DNA of 64,000 nt from an uncultured Lachnospiraceae bacterium (GCA_900315945.1 ONAZ01000009.1:17569-81568); one strand, 5' to 3'. Numbered from the stretch's first letter, positions 8,227 to 18,055 are shown. Numbers and translations are program-made. The notes: generated by a model from the letters alone, not told the origin.

Positions 8227-9813
8227 CTATTGCGCCGGAGCAGCTGCCTCAGGTTGTGCTGCTTCAGGTTGTGCTGGGTCAGCAGCGGGAGCAGCCGCAG
8301 ATTGTGGTGCACCAGACACTGCTGCTTTAACTGTCGCTTCATCATTTGTTGCTATGGCCGAATCAATTGCTGCTTTTCCTTCAGTTGATAGCCCTGCTGT
8401 TCCAATTGCATATATGGTATTACCTGGCTTGTATGTACTATTATTAAATACATTTCTGCTCTGTTCTTGTCCATTTACAGTAACAACCTTCCAAAGTCTC
8501 GCTGTGTATCCAGTATGAGCACTTTGTTCTTTCTTGATTGTTCCTGCTGGTAATTCAGGTGAATACTTAAATGACACTCCTGCTTCTGTCTGAGATGTTA
8601 CTTCACTGACAAAGTCAATTTTTCTATTAGAATCTCTAGTCTCTTTACCATATACATTGAAATAAATCTTGCCACCTTCACAATATCCTTCAATGTAGAT
8701 TGGTGTGCTTTGATTGTTCTTGAACTTAAAATCAAGTATTCCTTCAGCAATGGCTGCATCTGCAGATGGTGGAACGTAAGTAACTATCATGGAGTGATTA
8801 TTACGCTGTACAATCTCAAGCTCAGCTCTAATAACTGCATTATATAGAGTTGATGACACCTGACATATTCCTCCACCGTATGACTCAACAGTCGTTCCAT
8901 TTTCATAAGAACCTGCAAGTTCATATCCATTTTCTGCTGTAAATGGAACTACAGCATCAGTAACAGAGAATGTCTCTCCAGGATAAAGAATTGAACCATT
9001 TATCTTAGAACATCCATTTTTAACATTTTTAGATCTTCCTGCTGCCGAAGAAGAGAAATCAGTATTAAAACTTCCTAAGCAATCTTTTACAGAAGATAGT
9101 TCTTCCTGACTTCCAATAGGATCCTTGGTCTCTACAACTAAGTCAATCTGACTACTATTACCATTCCATCCCTTACTAATATAATCTGCAATTTTATCCG
9201 CAGATTGATTAACATCAACTATCTTCCCCTGAGTTCCCGGCACATATTGAAATGTTCCATTCTCTCTTTTCAAACCATTATTAACAACTTTCGTATCTAG
9301 GTATACCTTATTCTTCTCAAGATACTTAGCTACAGAAGCATTCTTTGCAGTAAGAGATACTTTGAAATCCTTACCCTTGCCGGACTCCAAATCCTTAGAG
9401 GCTTTATATCTGTATAAAGGATTACCCTCATTTCCATAATTAGCAGCTCTTTCTGCTACATCAGAATTCTTAACACACAAATCCAAGTCTTTACCTGTTG
9501 CATCTACAGACTTATCTCCAGCCACAAGTTTAAATACTGTACTTTTTGAATCTCCTAAAGAGGCATCAACTGTCTTTGTTGCTTTCGTAACGCTTTGTCC
9601 TGATACATCTTTTCCTTCAATTGTTATACCTTTAGGAATTGTCTTCTCATTATTAGTCGAACTTTCTGTATTAGATTTGCCTGTCGAATTAGATGTTGTA
9701 TTACTTGAAGTATTAGTTGTATTAGCCGCTGACACTTCAAAGCCAACAAAAAATGCTGCAGAAAGTACCATTGCAGATATTACCAGTACTATACTCTTAC
9801 TAATCTTATTCAT
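8227..9813 (-). CDS. secreted VanW-family protein with G5 domain
   Basis: About 528 residues. I chose the ATG at 9813 (MNKISKSIVLVISAMVLSAA), which has GAGG six bases upstream and gives a standard signal peptide ending near FEVSAA. A Ser/Thr/Asn-rich linker follows, then a region resembling the peptidoglycan-binding (PG_binding_4) repeat. The VanW domain contains SSSAAGRSKNV, LYPGETFSVTDAV, and YGGGICQVSSTLYNAVIRA. A G5-like segment and an Ala/Pro/Gln-rich tail end the protein. Such proteins sit on the cell surface and bind the wall; VanW-type function is not known. It has its own terminator and is divergent from the gene at 9964. Confidence 0.88.
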   Translation of the reverse strand: MNKISKSIVLVISAMVLSAAFFVGFEVSAANTTNTSSNTTSNSTGKSNTESSTNNEKTIPKGITIEGKDVSGQSVTKATKTVDASLGDSKSTVFKLVAGDKSVDATGKDLDLCVKNSDVAERAANYGNEGNPLYRYKASKDLESGKGKDFKVSLTAKNASVAKYLEKNKVYLDTKVVNNGLKRENGTFQYVPGTQGKIVDVNQSADKIADYISKGWNGNSSQIDLVVETKDPIGSQEELSSVKDCLGSFNTDFSSSAAGRSKNVKNGCSKINGSILYPGETFSVTDAVVPFTAENGYELAGSYENGTTVESYGGGICQVSSTLYNAVIRAELEIVQRNNHSMIVTYVPPSADAAIAEGILDFKFKNNQSTPIYIEGYCEGGKIYFNVYGKETRDSNRKIDFVSEVTSQTEAGVSFKYSPELPAGTIKKEQSAHTGYTARLWKVVTVNGQEQSRNVFNNSTYKPGNTIYAIGTAGLSTEGKAAIDSAIATNDEATVKAAVSGAPQSAAAPAADPAQPEAAQPEAAAPAQ

Positions 9814-9963
9814 AAGAAACCTCATAATCTTCACTTACATATCTAAAAATGTGTTATAATAAATTCACTTTTATTTTACACCTTACTTATTATATCAGAT
9901 TCAATACATATTTTTTGACTTTTTTTATAAAAAATATACATACTTTATGGAAAGGATGCACAA

Positions 9964-10599
9964 ATGTTATTTCCTATTCTAGGCATAGTGCTAGTTGGAA
10001 TGATTGCACTTGCACTAAGATATAGATATCTTAACAAAAAAATAGATAATGATAATGATGCCTTCTACGAGAGAGAAAGAAAAGCAAATTCTACTCCCGC
10101 AAAAGACATATCCAATTTGAAGTTTCTAGAAATACCATTAGATAAATTCCCTATTGGTGAAATTGATGATCCAGAAGTCAAAGAAATCGAGAATAGACTC
10201 TCAGATCTCTCTGCTAAAGAGATTCTCAATCTCACAGGGAAAACAAATACTGATTTAAAAGAAGAATATGGTGTGACGAATTTCGAAAAAATGCAACAAT
10301 ATGGTGAAAACTTCAACGACCTTACAATTGCCTTAGTAGATTACGGCAACGAATTAATGCTAAGGAACAGATACGACGATGCCATTAAAGTCCTAGAGTA
10401 TGGAATAGCAGTCAAAACTGACATGAGCAAGAATTATACGTTGCTAGGAGATTGTTATATGGAGAAGGGACAAGTTAGAAAAATCCAATTCCTTCGTGAT
10501 CAAGCAGAGCATTATGAAGGAATTATGAAGGATAGCATATTAAGACATTTAGATAAGTTAATAGCTTCATCTGATAGCTTAGAAGACTTTCAAGAATAA
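9964..10599 (+). CDS. membrane-anchored TPR-like protein, function unknown
   Basis: A 211-residue protein with one N-terminal membrane helix (about 2-20, MLFPILGIVLVGMIALALRY), a charged middle, and a C-terminal part with two tetratricopeptide-like helical pairs (LVDYGNELMLRNRYDDAIKV, then NYTLLGDCYMEKGQVRK). No enzyme motif is seen. A GGAAAGGA ribosome binding site precedes the ATG. It is one of the few plus-strand genes in this half and stands alone between a divergent VanW gene and a bidirectional terminator. It could act as a scaffold at the membrane, but nothing in the sequence defines a partner. Confidence 0.75.
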   Translation: MLFPILGIVLVGMIALALRYRYLNKKIDNDNDAFYERERKANSTPAKDISNLKFLEIPLDKFPIGEIDDPEVKEIENRLSDLSAKEILNLTGKTNTDLKEEYGVTNFEKMQQYGENFNDLTIALVDYGNELMLRNRYDDAIKVLEYGIAVKTDMSKNYTLLGDCYMEKGQVRKIQFLRDQAEHYEGIMKDSILRHLDKLIASSDSLEDFQE

Positions 10600-10603
10600 A
10601 AAG

Positions 10604-10634
10604 AGCGTAAGTTTGCAAAGTACAAACTTACGCT
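10604..10634. terminator. bidirectional intrinsic terminator
   Basis: A perfect 12-bp stem AGCGTAAGTTTG/CAAACTTACGCT with loop CAAAGTA between two convergent genes. T runs follow on both strands (TTGTTTT on plus, CTTTTTATT on minus). Confidence 0.88.
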
Positions 10635-10639
10635 TTGTT

Positions 10640-11620
10640 TTAGTAATTTTTAAGAATAGCTTTAATATAATCTTTGTATTCATCTCTTACATCTTTAGGA
10701 CCTTCAATATAGGCTTTATCGCCCAATCCTGATAGCCATCCAAAGAACTGAGGACTAACTTCTAATTCTATAGTTACTCTAGACTCATTTCCCTTTTCTA
10801 TTATATCTATATCATACCCAAATCTGTCAACAAAGACTCCTACAATAGAATTATCACATACTATTTTTACATTTCTTGTCTCACCTTGATACATGCCGAA
10901 GGAGTTTCTAGCAATTGCAGCTATTTTCTTACGATCAATACTTGCAATCCCTTCCCTTTCTTCATCAACTTCCTCCACAGAATCCATCTTGTCTACTCTG
11001 TAGTATCTAATGTCCTTTCTTTTATCAGAATAAGCCACAAGGTAATAGTTCTCGTCAAACCACATAAGACAAGCTGGACTTACAATAATATGTTCTCCAT
11101 CATATCTATATTCTTTTTCCTTTTTCGCATTCCATCTATAATACCTAAAGGATATTTTACTATTATTATCAATACATCTATAAATTGTATCAATAGCATA
11201 GAATGTCTTCTCTCCACGGCCTTGATTCCTATTAGGCACTACAACCTGTCTAGATAATTCTCGTGCATCATATACATTTCCAAGACCTGCTATCCTATCA
11301 ACTAAATCCTTTGCCTTTTTCTCACTAATAAAACGCGATGAAGAAATAGCATCAACGAGTAATTTAAGCTCCGCAAGTTCAAAACTTTTATCAGCAATAT
11401 AGTATCCGCCCTTATACTCTTCAGACTTCTCTATATCCAATCCATACTCAAGAAGAATACTGATATCCGAATAGATACTTTTTCTCTCTGCTTCAATACC
11501 CATATCGCTTAATCTATCTATTATCTCATTAGCATTAAGCGGATGATTCTCATCTGTCTCATTTAAAAGAATATTCATAACATATAGAAGTTTTAGCTTT
11601 TGACCTGATTTATTAGCCAT
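10640..11620 (-). CDS. WYL-domain transcriptional regulator
   Basis: A 326-residue regulator: an N-terminal winged helix (about 1-75, including NANEIIDRLSDMGIEAERKS), a linker helix region, a WYL domain (about 140-230, with VSPACLMWFDENYYLVAYSD and YYRVDKM) and a C-terminal WCX extension. WYL domains bind nucleotide or nucleic-acid ligands and switch the HTH. It is the last gene of the antiporter-DUF975-sce7726-DegV operon. A GGGGGAG ribosome binding site lies before the ATG. Confidence 0.88.
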   Translation of the reverse strand: MANKSGQKLKLLYVMNILLNETDENHPLNANEIIDRLSDMGIEAERKSIYSDISILLEYGLDIEKSEEYKGGYYIADKSFELAELKLLVDAISSSRFISEKKAKDLVDRIAGLGNVYDARELSRQVVVPNRNQGRGEKTFYAIDTIYRCIDNNSKISFRYYRWNAKKEKEYRYDGEHIIVSPACLMWFDENYYLVAYSDKRKDIRYYRVDKMDSVEEVDEEREGIASIDRKKIAAIARNSFGMYQGETRNVKIVCDNSIVGVFVDRFGYDIDIIEKGNESRVTIELEVSPQFFGWLSGLGDKAYIEGPKDVRDEYKDYIKAILKNY

Positions 11621-11643
11621 AATTCTCCCCCTTTATTAGTAAT

Positions 11644-12495
11644 TTAATCTTCAGCAATGAATAATACTCCCAGTGTTCCATATCCACAGTGACTAGCTAC
11701 AGTTGCCCCTGCATGTGTTATACATATTTCATCAAATTTATTAAGACTTTCAATATATTCTCTTACAGCATCTTCTATTTCTTTAGCTACGCCTGTAAAA
11801 GTGATGAATACTCTTGTAGAATCTGCCTTTAGAATTGCCTCTTCCATGTCTTTTGCATATTCTAGTACTACCCTGTTGTACTTTCCTCTATACTTCTTTC
11901 CAACCTGCATCGCGCCATCTACTACTTCTATTCTAGGATGAAGCTTAAGGGCAGATCCTGCAAAGGCTGCTGCTCCAGAACACCTTCCTCCACGATGAAG
12001 ATAAGTAAGTGTGTCAACTACGAAGCTTGCTCTTACCTTAGGTATTAATTCATCAATGCCCTTTAATATATCTTCTCTTGACATATTCTTCTGTGCCATC
12101 TCTGCTGCTTTACATACAAGAAGACCTATTCCGGTTGATAGATTCTTCGAATCCACTACACTTATTCTGTCTTCCGCTTCTATTTCCTCTGCAGCAATTC
12201 TCATTACATTTCCAGAGGTTGACATTGATTGTGATATTGAAAATGCAATTATCTCATCACCAGCATCTATTACAGGTTGAAATAGAGATGTAGCATCTTC
12301 TACAGAAGGTGCAGAAGTCTTTGGTGTAGTTTTATTATCATCTGACCATTTGAATAATTCATCTAAAGTAATATTCACTCCATCTTTATACTCTTTTTCG
12401 CCTAATAATACATGAAGCGGAAGAATTAATATATTAAATCTTTTTATAAGTTCAGGTGATAAATCACATGTACTGTCTGCTACTATTCTAACCAT
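11644..12495 (-). CDS. DegV family fatty-acid-binding protein
   Basis: A 283-residue DegV protein. The N-terminal MVRIVADSTCDLSPELIKRF, the SAPSVED segment and the SISQSMSTSGN and DTLTYLHRGGRCSGAAAF motifs are family hallmarks. DegV (FakB-like) proteins bind a fatty acid and can present it to the FakA kinase; whether this one does is not shown. It overlaps neither neighbour but is spaced by 9 and 23 bases, consistent with one operon. Confidence 0.92.
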   Translation of the reverse strand: MVRIVADSTCDLSPELIKRFNILILPLHVLLGEKEYKDGVNITLDELFKWSDDNKTTPKTSAPSVEDATSLFQPVIDAGDEIIAFSISQSMSTSGNVMRIAAEEIEAEDRISVVDSKNLSTGIGLLVCKAAEMAQKNMSREDILKGIDELIPKVRASFVVDTLTYLHRGGRCSGAAAFAGSALKLHPRIEVVDGAMQVGKKYRGKYNRVVLEYAKDMEEAILKADSTRVFITFTGVAKEIEDAVREYIESLNKFDEICITHAGATVASHCGYGTLGVLFIAED

Positions 12496-12504
12496 CTTAT
12501 CCTC

Positions 12505-13137
12505 CTAGCTTTTTCGACGCCTTTTGTATTTTCGTTTACGTCTTGCTTTCTTGCCATTATTCTTTCTATACTCATTTATCCTATCTGCTATTGTATCGTA
12601 ATCTCTCTCGAATAACTCTACTAAGAACTGCTTCTGAAGTATATCATGAGATACATTCTCCACTATCTTATCCCCCACAAACCTTTTTGATTTCTGCTTG
12701 TAGGCCGGCATATTATTAATCTCTAGAATATGAGCAAGTTCAAATCTCCACAGAATCTCTATCTTACGACTCCAATCCACATTAGGATTAGTCTGTGGTT
12801 CTCTTAAGAAATAAAAATCTAAGCCACCTTGAATTTCTTCTACGGTAATAATTCCCCAATAGTCTGGCACATGTTCAATGATGTGATTACCATGGCTGCT
12901 ACCTACAACAACATAATTATAATCATAGTAATAATCATAATATTTCACCTGTCTAGATAACCTTGCGTAAGTATCAGCGTCGCTTTTAATCTCTATACCA
13001 TATATGGCATCTTCTGTAATCATAACAGCATCAGCTCTAGCGCCACCTATTATTTTCTCTTCAAATATACGAGACTTTCCATACTTTTCTTCTAATAGTT
13101 CAAATAATGGCTCTCTTATATCTTTGTCATATAACAT
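12505..13137 (-). CDS. sce7726/MmcB-type PD-(D/E)XK-like protein
   Basis: A 210-residue protein. The segment GGARADAVMI followed by IYGIEIKSDADTYARL resembles a PD-(D/E)XK nuclease core (Asp, then E-x-K), and the YYDYYYDYNYVVVGS strand-helix fits the sce7726/MmcB DNA-repair-associated family. The C-terminal tail is strongly basic (KKARRKRKYKRRRKS), suggesting nucleic-acid binding. The start codon follows the DUF975 stop by one base, so translation is probably coupled. Activity and substrate are unproven. Confidence 0.7.
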   Translation of the reverse strand: MLYDKDIREPLFELLEEKYGKSRIFEEKIIGGARADAVMITEDAIYGIEIKSDADTYARLSRQVKYYDYYYDYNYVVVGSSHGNHIIEHVPDYWGIITVEEIQGGLDFYFLREPQTNPNVDWSRKIEILWRFELAHILEINNMPAYKQKSKRFVGDKIVENVSHDILQKQFLVELFERDYDTIADRINEYRKNNGKKARRKRKYKRRRKS

Positions 13138-13138
13138 T

Positions 13139-14077
13139 TTATGACTCTAATTTTTCTTTCTTAATTGCACGATACAAGTTAGCATCAGTAGCAAAATAAT
13201 ATGGATTAACATAGAATAATCCAAGTATTCCACATGTAAGTGAATTAAGAATAAACCATCCAATAAATGATAGATCTAATACGAAAGCATTCCATTTATT
13301 ACCCATCATCATTTCCTTACTCTTCTTAAAAGCTTCCTTGTGTGTCATACTAGGATTCTCTGCAATAAGATATGGCATCATTCTATATTCGTATAATTTG
13401 ATTATTCCTGGAATAATAAACAATAACGACCATAAGAAAACAAATAAATCTCTTAAAAATAATGTCTTAACGTTATTCATATACTTATTCTTAAATCCGT
13501 TTCCAAGATCCTTCAAATCAGCTGGTCTTTCGTAAGCATTTAAGAATAATGACTGACAACCAAGAATTATAGGATTAATCAAAAATGCTTTGAATACAAA
13601 TGCAATAGCCAAGGATATAATTGATATAATAAGAACCACGATAACAATCATAACAATAGACATGCCCATGAATCCATAAGCCGCTGCCTTACTGTTATCC
13701 CAAGTACCATAATCACCATTTATGTTCTTATTTATTCCTTTTTCTATCTCTTTCTCGATTCTGTCCTCTAGTTCATCAGTATTATCAATACCTTGTACAT
13801 AGACTCTAGAAATATCTCCATCTTCATCAGTTATCTTCAGATAATCAGTCTTATCATTAACTGTTGATACAGTCTGATATTCATAATGTTTGTGCTTATT
13901 GGAATTCTTGCTACCAAATAAGCCCGAAAATCCACCTACAAATCCGGAGATAGTACCACCTAGACCACCTGATACTATAATAATAATCAAACCTGCAAGT
14001 ACCATTTTCCAATAGTTTTCTGAATTAAATGTAAATACTTTCTTTGCTTCCTCTTTTAATTTTGGTCTACTCCACAT
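13139..14077 (-). CDS. DUF975 family integral membrane protein
   Basis: A 312-residue multi-helix membrane protein. I chose the ATG at 14077 (MWSRPKLKEEAK) because AAGGAGTG lies eight bases upstream. Around six hydrophobic helices are visible, with a long polar loop between the first and second. The segment IPGIIKLYEYRMMPYLIAEN followed by HKEAFKKSKEMMMGNKW is the DUF975 signature. The function of the family is unknown. It lies between the antiporter and the sce7726-type gene. Confidence 0.85.
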   Translation of the reverse strand: MWSRPKLKEEAKKVFTFNSENYWKMVLAGLIIIIVSGGLGGTISGFVGGFSGLFGSKNSNKHKHYEYQTVSTVNDKTDYLKITDEDGDISRVYVQGIDNTDELEDRIEKEIEKGINKNINGDYGTWDNSKAAAYGFMGMSIVMIVIVVLIISIISLAIAFVFKAFLINPIILGCQSLFLNAYERPADLKDLGNGFKNKYMNNVKTLFLRDLFVFLWSLLFIIPGIIKLYEYRMMPYLIAENPSMTHKEAFKKSKEMMMGNKWNAFVLDLSFIGWFILNSLTCGILGLFYVNPYYFATDANLYRAIKKEKLES

Positions 14078-14097
14078 ACAAATCACTCCTTTATTTT

Positions 14098-15291
14098 TTA
14101 AGCAGTAGCCTCTTTTTCTGGTTTGTCTTTAAACGCTACCTTAAGCAATATCGGTGTTATTAATGTTGTAACAATAACCATAATTACAATAGGCGCAAAC
14201 AATTCGCCGTCTATAAGTCCTACTTGCTGACCTTTAGAAGCAACAATAAGGGCCACTTCTCCACGGCTCACCATTCCCACACCAACTTGTATTGACTCTT
14301 TCCAACTGAACTTGCTTGCTCTTGCTCCAAGGCCGCAACCAAAAAGCTTTGATATAATAGCAACAAGTGTAAGAATTATCGCAAATATCCACATATTCAA
14401 GCCCATTCCTGAGAAGGTTGCTTTAATACCTATACTTGCGAAGAAAATCATACTAAAGAAATGGTTATTAATAGTCTCTACTCTATGATCTAAGTAATCG
14501 CTTATCTTAGAATTACAAAGCATCAGTCCTGCAAAATACGCACCTGTAATGTCAGCAATTCCAAACAATTCTTCTGATCCAAATGCTAAAATAAAGCAAA
14601 ATGCCATTCCAAAAATAGATGCTCTCCTCTTACCATCTCTAGTAGCAAGAAAGCCTTCAGAGAATTTAACGATGATATATAATACAACAAGAACGACAGC
14701 ATATATACCTATCTTAATAAATACACTTCCAATCTCTACAGATGGATCCGCCATACTTGTAACAATTGTAAGGACAATAATACCAAGAATATCGTCAATA
14801 ACAGCCGCCCCAAGAATAGTCGTTCCGACGGCCCCTTTTAACTTGCCCATTTCTCTAAGTGTCTGGACCGTTATACTAACAGAGGTTGCCGTCAGCACAA
14901 CACCTACAAATATACACTTCAAAAGCTCTGTACTCTCCATTATATTCTCATGGAAAAACAGTGCATAAGAACCTGCACCTAAGCCAAGTGGTACAACAAC
15001 ACCTATAGCTGCAACTATAAAAGACGCAAGAGCGTTACTCTTAAGTTCCTTAATGTCAGTCTCTAGTCCTGCTCCATACATTAGAAGAACAACACCAACT
15101 TCTGCAGCATACTCTAAAAACACACCACTGTCACCTTCAAAATTAACTATTCCTATTAGCGAAGGCCCAATTATTATTCCAGCAATTAATGCTCCTACAA
15201 CTTCTGGTAAATGAATCTTCTTACACAAAATACCAAGTAGTTTTGTGGCAACAAAGATTAATGCTATTTCCAGCAAAAAATAATATTCCAT
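14098..15291 (-). CDS. monovalent cation:proton antiporter, CPA2 family
   Basis: About 397 residues with roughly 12 membrane helices. N-terminal LPEVVGALIAGIIIGPSLIG is the CPA2/Kef-type signature, and GAAVIDDILGIIVL carries the paired aspartates of the transport site. No C-terminal TrkA-N regulatory domain is present. I prefer the ATG at 15291 (MEYYFLLEIALIF); an upstream in-frame ATG at 15309 is possible. It exchanges Na+ or K+ for H+ across the cytoplasmic membrane. It is the first gene of a five-gene operon, after the murI terminator. Confidence 0.9.
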   Translation of the reverse strand: MEYYFLLEIALIFVATKLLGILCKKIHLPEVVGALIAGIIIGPSLIGIVNFEGDSGVFLEYAAEVGVVLLMYGAGLETDIKELKSNALASFIVAAIGVVVPLGLGAGSYALFFHENIMESTELLKCIFVGVVLTATSVSITVQTLREMGKLKGAVGTTILGAAVIDDILGIIVLTIVTSMADPSVEIGSVFIKIGIYAVVLVVLYIIVKFSEGFLATRDGKRRASIFGMAFCFILAFGSEELFGIADITGAYFAGLMLCNSKISDYLDHRVETINNHFFSMIFFASIGIKATFSGMGLNMWIFAIILTLVAIISKLFGCGLGARASKFSWKESIQVGVGMVSRGEVALIVASKGQQVGLIDGELFAPIVIMVIVTTLITPILLKVAFKDKPEKEATA

Positions 15292-15344
15292 TTCCTCACT
15301 CTCTTTCATTTATAGTTTTTTATCATAACTAATAATATATAACA

Positions 15345-15372
15345 AAAGAGCATATTTTTCAATATGCTCTTT
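15345..15372 (-). terminator. intrinsic terminator after murI
   Basis: A perfect 12-bp stem AAAGAGCATATT/AATATGCTCTTT with a four-base loop, followed on the minus strand by TGTTAT. It lies 28 bases past the murI stop. Confidence 0.8.
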
Positions 15373-15400
15373 CCTATATATGTGTCATTATTAGTACATA

Positions 15401-16267
15401 TTATTCCATGTTTAGTAGTTCATAACACAAGTCTATTTTATCTGTGGAATCTATACTGTTATGAAACACAACGTCACCTATATCAGTACTATCTGTAAGT
15501 ATTCCTGCTTCCTGTATACGTCTTCTCATCTCCCTAGCAGTACCTTCGCTTCCATCAAATACTCTAACACCCGGACCTAGTATTTGTCTTATTGTATCTT
15601 GCACAAAAGGATAATGGGTACATCCTAGAACAACTGAATCAATAGTTCCATTCCTATATGGCAACAAAAGTTCTTCTAAGAACTTTTTAACTTCAGGTGT
15701 CTTAGCTTTACCTTCTTCAACATATTCCATAAGACCAGGACAAGGAAGTCCATAAATCGTTGCCTTATCTTCATACTTCTCAAACAACATCCTAAACTTT
15801 TCTTCTTTTATAGTCATAGGCGTTGCAAGTACAAGAACTCTAGGATGCCTCTTATATAATGATGCAGGTTTTAAAGCCGGTTCTATTCCAACTAATGGAA
15901 GATAAGGGTATTTTTCTCTCAAAGGTCTTACAGCCGCTGAAGTAGCAGAATTACATGCTATAGCACAAGCCTTTACAGGATAAGCCATAAACTCTTCCAC
16001 TTTATTTATAGTAAGTCTTCGTACCTCTTCTGTACTCTTTGTACCATAGGGAGCATTCTTGGAATCGCCAAAATATATATAATCCTCATTTGGCATTATC
16101 TTAACCATTTCTCTTAGAACACTTATTCCACCAACACCAGAATCAAATACAGCAATTGGCTTATGTTTGAGATCAAATTCCTCTTTGTGATTTACCACAA
16201 ATTCGTATTTCTTCTCAATATCATTTATTCGATTGTACTCATCTAATATTACTCTATCAACATCCAT
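15401..16267 (-). CDS. murI: glutamate racemase MurI
   Basis: Converts L- to D-glutamate for peptidoglycan. The 288-residue protein has PIAVFDSGVGGISVLREM, then the two catalytic cysteines in AIACNSATSAAVRP and VVLGCTHYPF. It carries a 36-residue N-terminal extension before the usual start of the fold (MDVDRVILDEYNRINDIEKK), which lacks a hydrophobic character. Flanked by intrinsic terminators on both sides, so it is transcribed alone. Confidence 0.95.
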   Translation of the reverse strand: MDVDRVILDEYNRINDIEKKYEFVVNHKEEFDLKHKPIAVFDSGVGGISVLREMVKIMPNEDYIYFGDSKNAPYGTKSTEEVRRLTINKVEEFMAYPVKACAIACNSATSAAVRPLREKYPYLPLVGIEPALKPASLYKRHPRVLVLATPMTIKEEKFRMLFEKYEDKATIYGLPCPGLMEYVEEGKAKTPEVKKFLEELLLPYRNGTIDSVVLGCTHYPFVQDTIRQILGPGVRVFDGSEGTAREMRRRIQEAGILTDSTDIGDVVFHNSIDSTDKIDLCYELLNME

Positions 16268-16303
16268 CCTTATAGTCCTTCTAAATTAGCTGGATATTCA
16301 AAA

Positions 16304-16328
16304 AAGCAAGACCGTTAAGGTCTTGCTT
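16304..16328 (-). terminator. intrinsic terminator at the end of the ribosomal operon
   Basis: A 10-bp stem AAGCAAGACC/GGTCTTGCTT with loop of five bases, followed on the minus strand by TTTGAA. It lies 10 bases after the rplQ stop. Confidence 0.88.
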
Positions 16329-16338
16329 ACATTATTGA

Positions 16339-16857
16339 TTAAACAAGTTCAAGAACTACTTCTAATGCTCCATCACCTTTACGTTGTCCAATCTTGATGA
16401 TTCTTGTATATCCACCATTGCGATCAGCATATTTTGGTGCAATCTCATCAAATAACTTATTAGGCATATCTACCTTCTTCATCTTCTTTCCTTCACCCTC
16501 TTGTACTGGATAAAGAACCTTTAACATCTCTCTACGAGCATGTAATCTAGAAGGTTGATCCTTCTTAATAGTCTTATCTACTGTATCATATACAGTTACT
16601 TTCTTACCATCTACAACTTCTTTAACACGTCTGCCAGTCTTGTCTTTACGAGCAACCTTAGCTTGAACTGTTACTTCTTCGAAGTTATCCTTCTCTTTAA
16701 CTGCAAGTGCGATTAAACCATCTGCAATCTTAGATACTTCCTTAGCCTTAGCCTCTGTTGTAACAATTCTTCCATGATATAGAAGTTGTGTTACCTGACC
16801 ACGAAGTAAAGCCTTTCTTTGTGATGATGTTCTACTTAATTTTCTATACTTTGCCAT
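16339..16857 (-). CDS. rplQ: ribosomal protein L17
   Basis: Large-subunit protein near the exit tunnel. It starts [20 protein letters not shown] and ends with [19 protein letters not shown], both typical. At 172 residues it is about 50 longer than the E. coli or Bacillus protein; the extra residues form a charged insertion at about 59-108 ([19 protein letters not shown] onward). It is the last gene of the superoperon, 214 bases after rpoA. Confidence 0.95.
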   Translation of the reverse strand: MAKYRKLSRTSSQRKALLRGQVTQLLYHGRIVTTEAKAKEVSKIADGLIALAVKEKDNFEEVTVQAKVARKDKTGRRVKEVVDGKKVTVYDTVDKTIKKDQPSRLHARREMLKVLYPVQEGEGKKMKKVDMPNKLFDEIAPKYADRNGGYTRIIKIGQRKGDGALEVVLELV

Positions 16858-17071
16858 TTTCTATTCCTCCTTAAATGCCAATACAAGTAAAAAATGCGTC
16901 TTGCGTCTTACTCCTTGCTGCCTATGCCTAGCATAACGCAGCACCGCCAGCCCTTGTAAGCTAAGCTTACTATTTAGGCAAGCGTCCTTGTTTACACCTA
17001 AGAATCTAGAAGACTACGCCTGCGGTCTTACTAGTCTCCCAGTTTCCTATTATGTTTTTTACAAAAGTCTC
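16858..17071 (-). promoter_or_regulatory. rpoA-rplQ intergenic leader, structured
   Basis: A 214-base gap, long for this operon. On the minus strand it holds the possible pairs AGACTA/TAGTCT around 17009-17037 and AGTAAGCTTAGCTTACA around 16960-16972, then the AAGGAGG ribosome binding site of rplQ. No coding frame is convincing. It may be an L17 leader or a processing region. Confidence 0.4.
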
Positions 17072-18025
17072 CTAGTCATTCTCTCTTGCTAGTGATACTC
17101 CAAGTTCACGTAGTTTATCTACGATTTCATCAAGTGATTTTCTTCCAAGATTTCTAACCTTAGATAACTCTGAATATGTCTTATTAGTAAGTTCAGCAAC
17201 AGTATTGATGTTTGCTCTCTTAAGACAATTGTATGAACGAACTGTAAGCTCTAAGTCGTCAATGCTCTTATCGTTTGCAACAGGAGATTCAACGTCTTCT
17301 TGAACATTCATTACTTCAGCATTTGCTGCAACCTCTGAAATATCAATAAATAATTTCAAATGCTCTGACATTACCTTTGCTGCCAAACTAATCGCATCAT
17401 CAGGAGCCATTGTTCCATTAGTATAAACTTCTAATGTAAGTTTATCGAAATCAGTAACGTTTCCTACACGAGTGTTCTCAACCTTAATGTTAACTCTTTC
17501 AATTGGAGTGTAGATAGAATCTACAGCTATTACACCAATTGGAGTATCTTCTGTCTTGTTCTTCTCTGCAGGCACATATCCACGTCCCTTAGTAATTGTA
17601 AGCTCCATAAAGAACTTTGCACCAGGTCCGCATGTTGCAATAACAAGATCAGGGTTAATAACTTCTATATCTCCGCCAAATACGATGTCAGAAGCTCTTA
17701 CAACTCCTTCGCCCTGATACTCTACATATGCAAGTACAGGTTCATCTGAATCACCATTGTCACGAAGCTCAAGTTCCTTTACGTTCATAACGATTTCAGT
17801 AACATCTTCTTTAACACCTTCAATTGTGCTTAACTCATGAAGGACATTATCCATCTTGATCTGGCTTACTGCCGTACCAGGAAGAGTGGAAAGCATAATT
17901 CTTCTAAGGGAATTACCAAGTGTTGTACCATAACCTCTCTCTAATGGCTCAACAACAAATTTTCCATACTTCTTGTCTTCTGAAATCTCTGCGATTTCAA
18001 TGTTAGGTTTATTAAAATTAAACAT
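17072..18025 (-). CDS. rpoA: RNA polymerase alpha subunit
   Basis: A 317-residue subunit that nucleates RNA polymerase assembly and contacts UP elements and activators. The N-terminal domain has PLERGYGTTLGNSLRRIML; the C-terminal domain has YNCLKRANINTVAEL and RNLGRKSLDEI, the helix-hairpin-helix DNA-contact region. GGAGG precedes the ATG. It follows rpsD as usual. Confidence 0.97.
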   Translation of the reverse strand: MFNFNKPNIEIAEISEDKKYGKFVVEPLERGYGTTLGNSLRRIMLSTLPGTAVSQIKMDNVLHELSTIEGVKEDVTEIVMNVKELELRDNGDSDEPVLAYVEYQGEGVVRASDIVFGGDIEVINPDLVIATCGPGAKFFMELTITKGRGYVPAEKNKTEDTPIGVIAVDSIYTPIERVNIKVENTRVGNVTDFDKLTLEVYTNGTMAPDDAISLAAKVMSEHLKLFIDISEVAANAEVMNVQEDVESPVANDKSIDDLELTVRSYNCLKRANINTVAELTNKTYSELSKVRNLGRKSLDEIVDKLRELGVSLAREND

Positions 18026-18055
18026 TTAAAATCCTCCATTTCCCCGAAACACTTA

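Noticed and set aside
8154..9813. VanW gene as a vancomycin resistance determinant
   Set aside because: VanW domains are common in ordinary surface proteins, and no vanHAX or vanRS genes lie nearby.
15401..16267. Fusion partner in the N-terminal extension of MurI
   Set aside because: The extra 36 residues have no domain character; a later start is not available with a good ribosome binding site, so it is just an extension.
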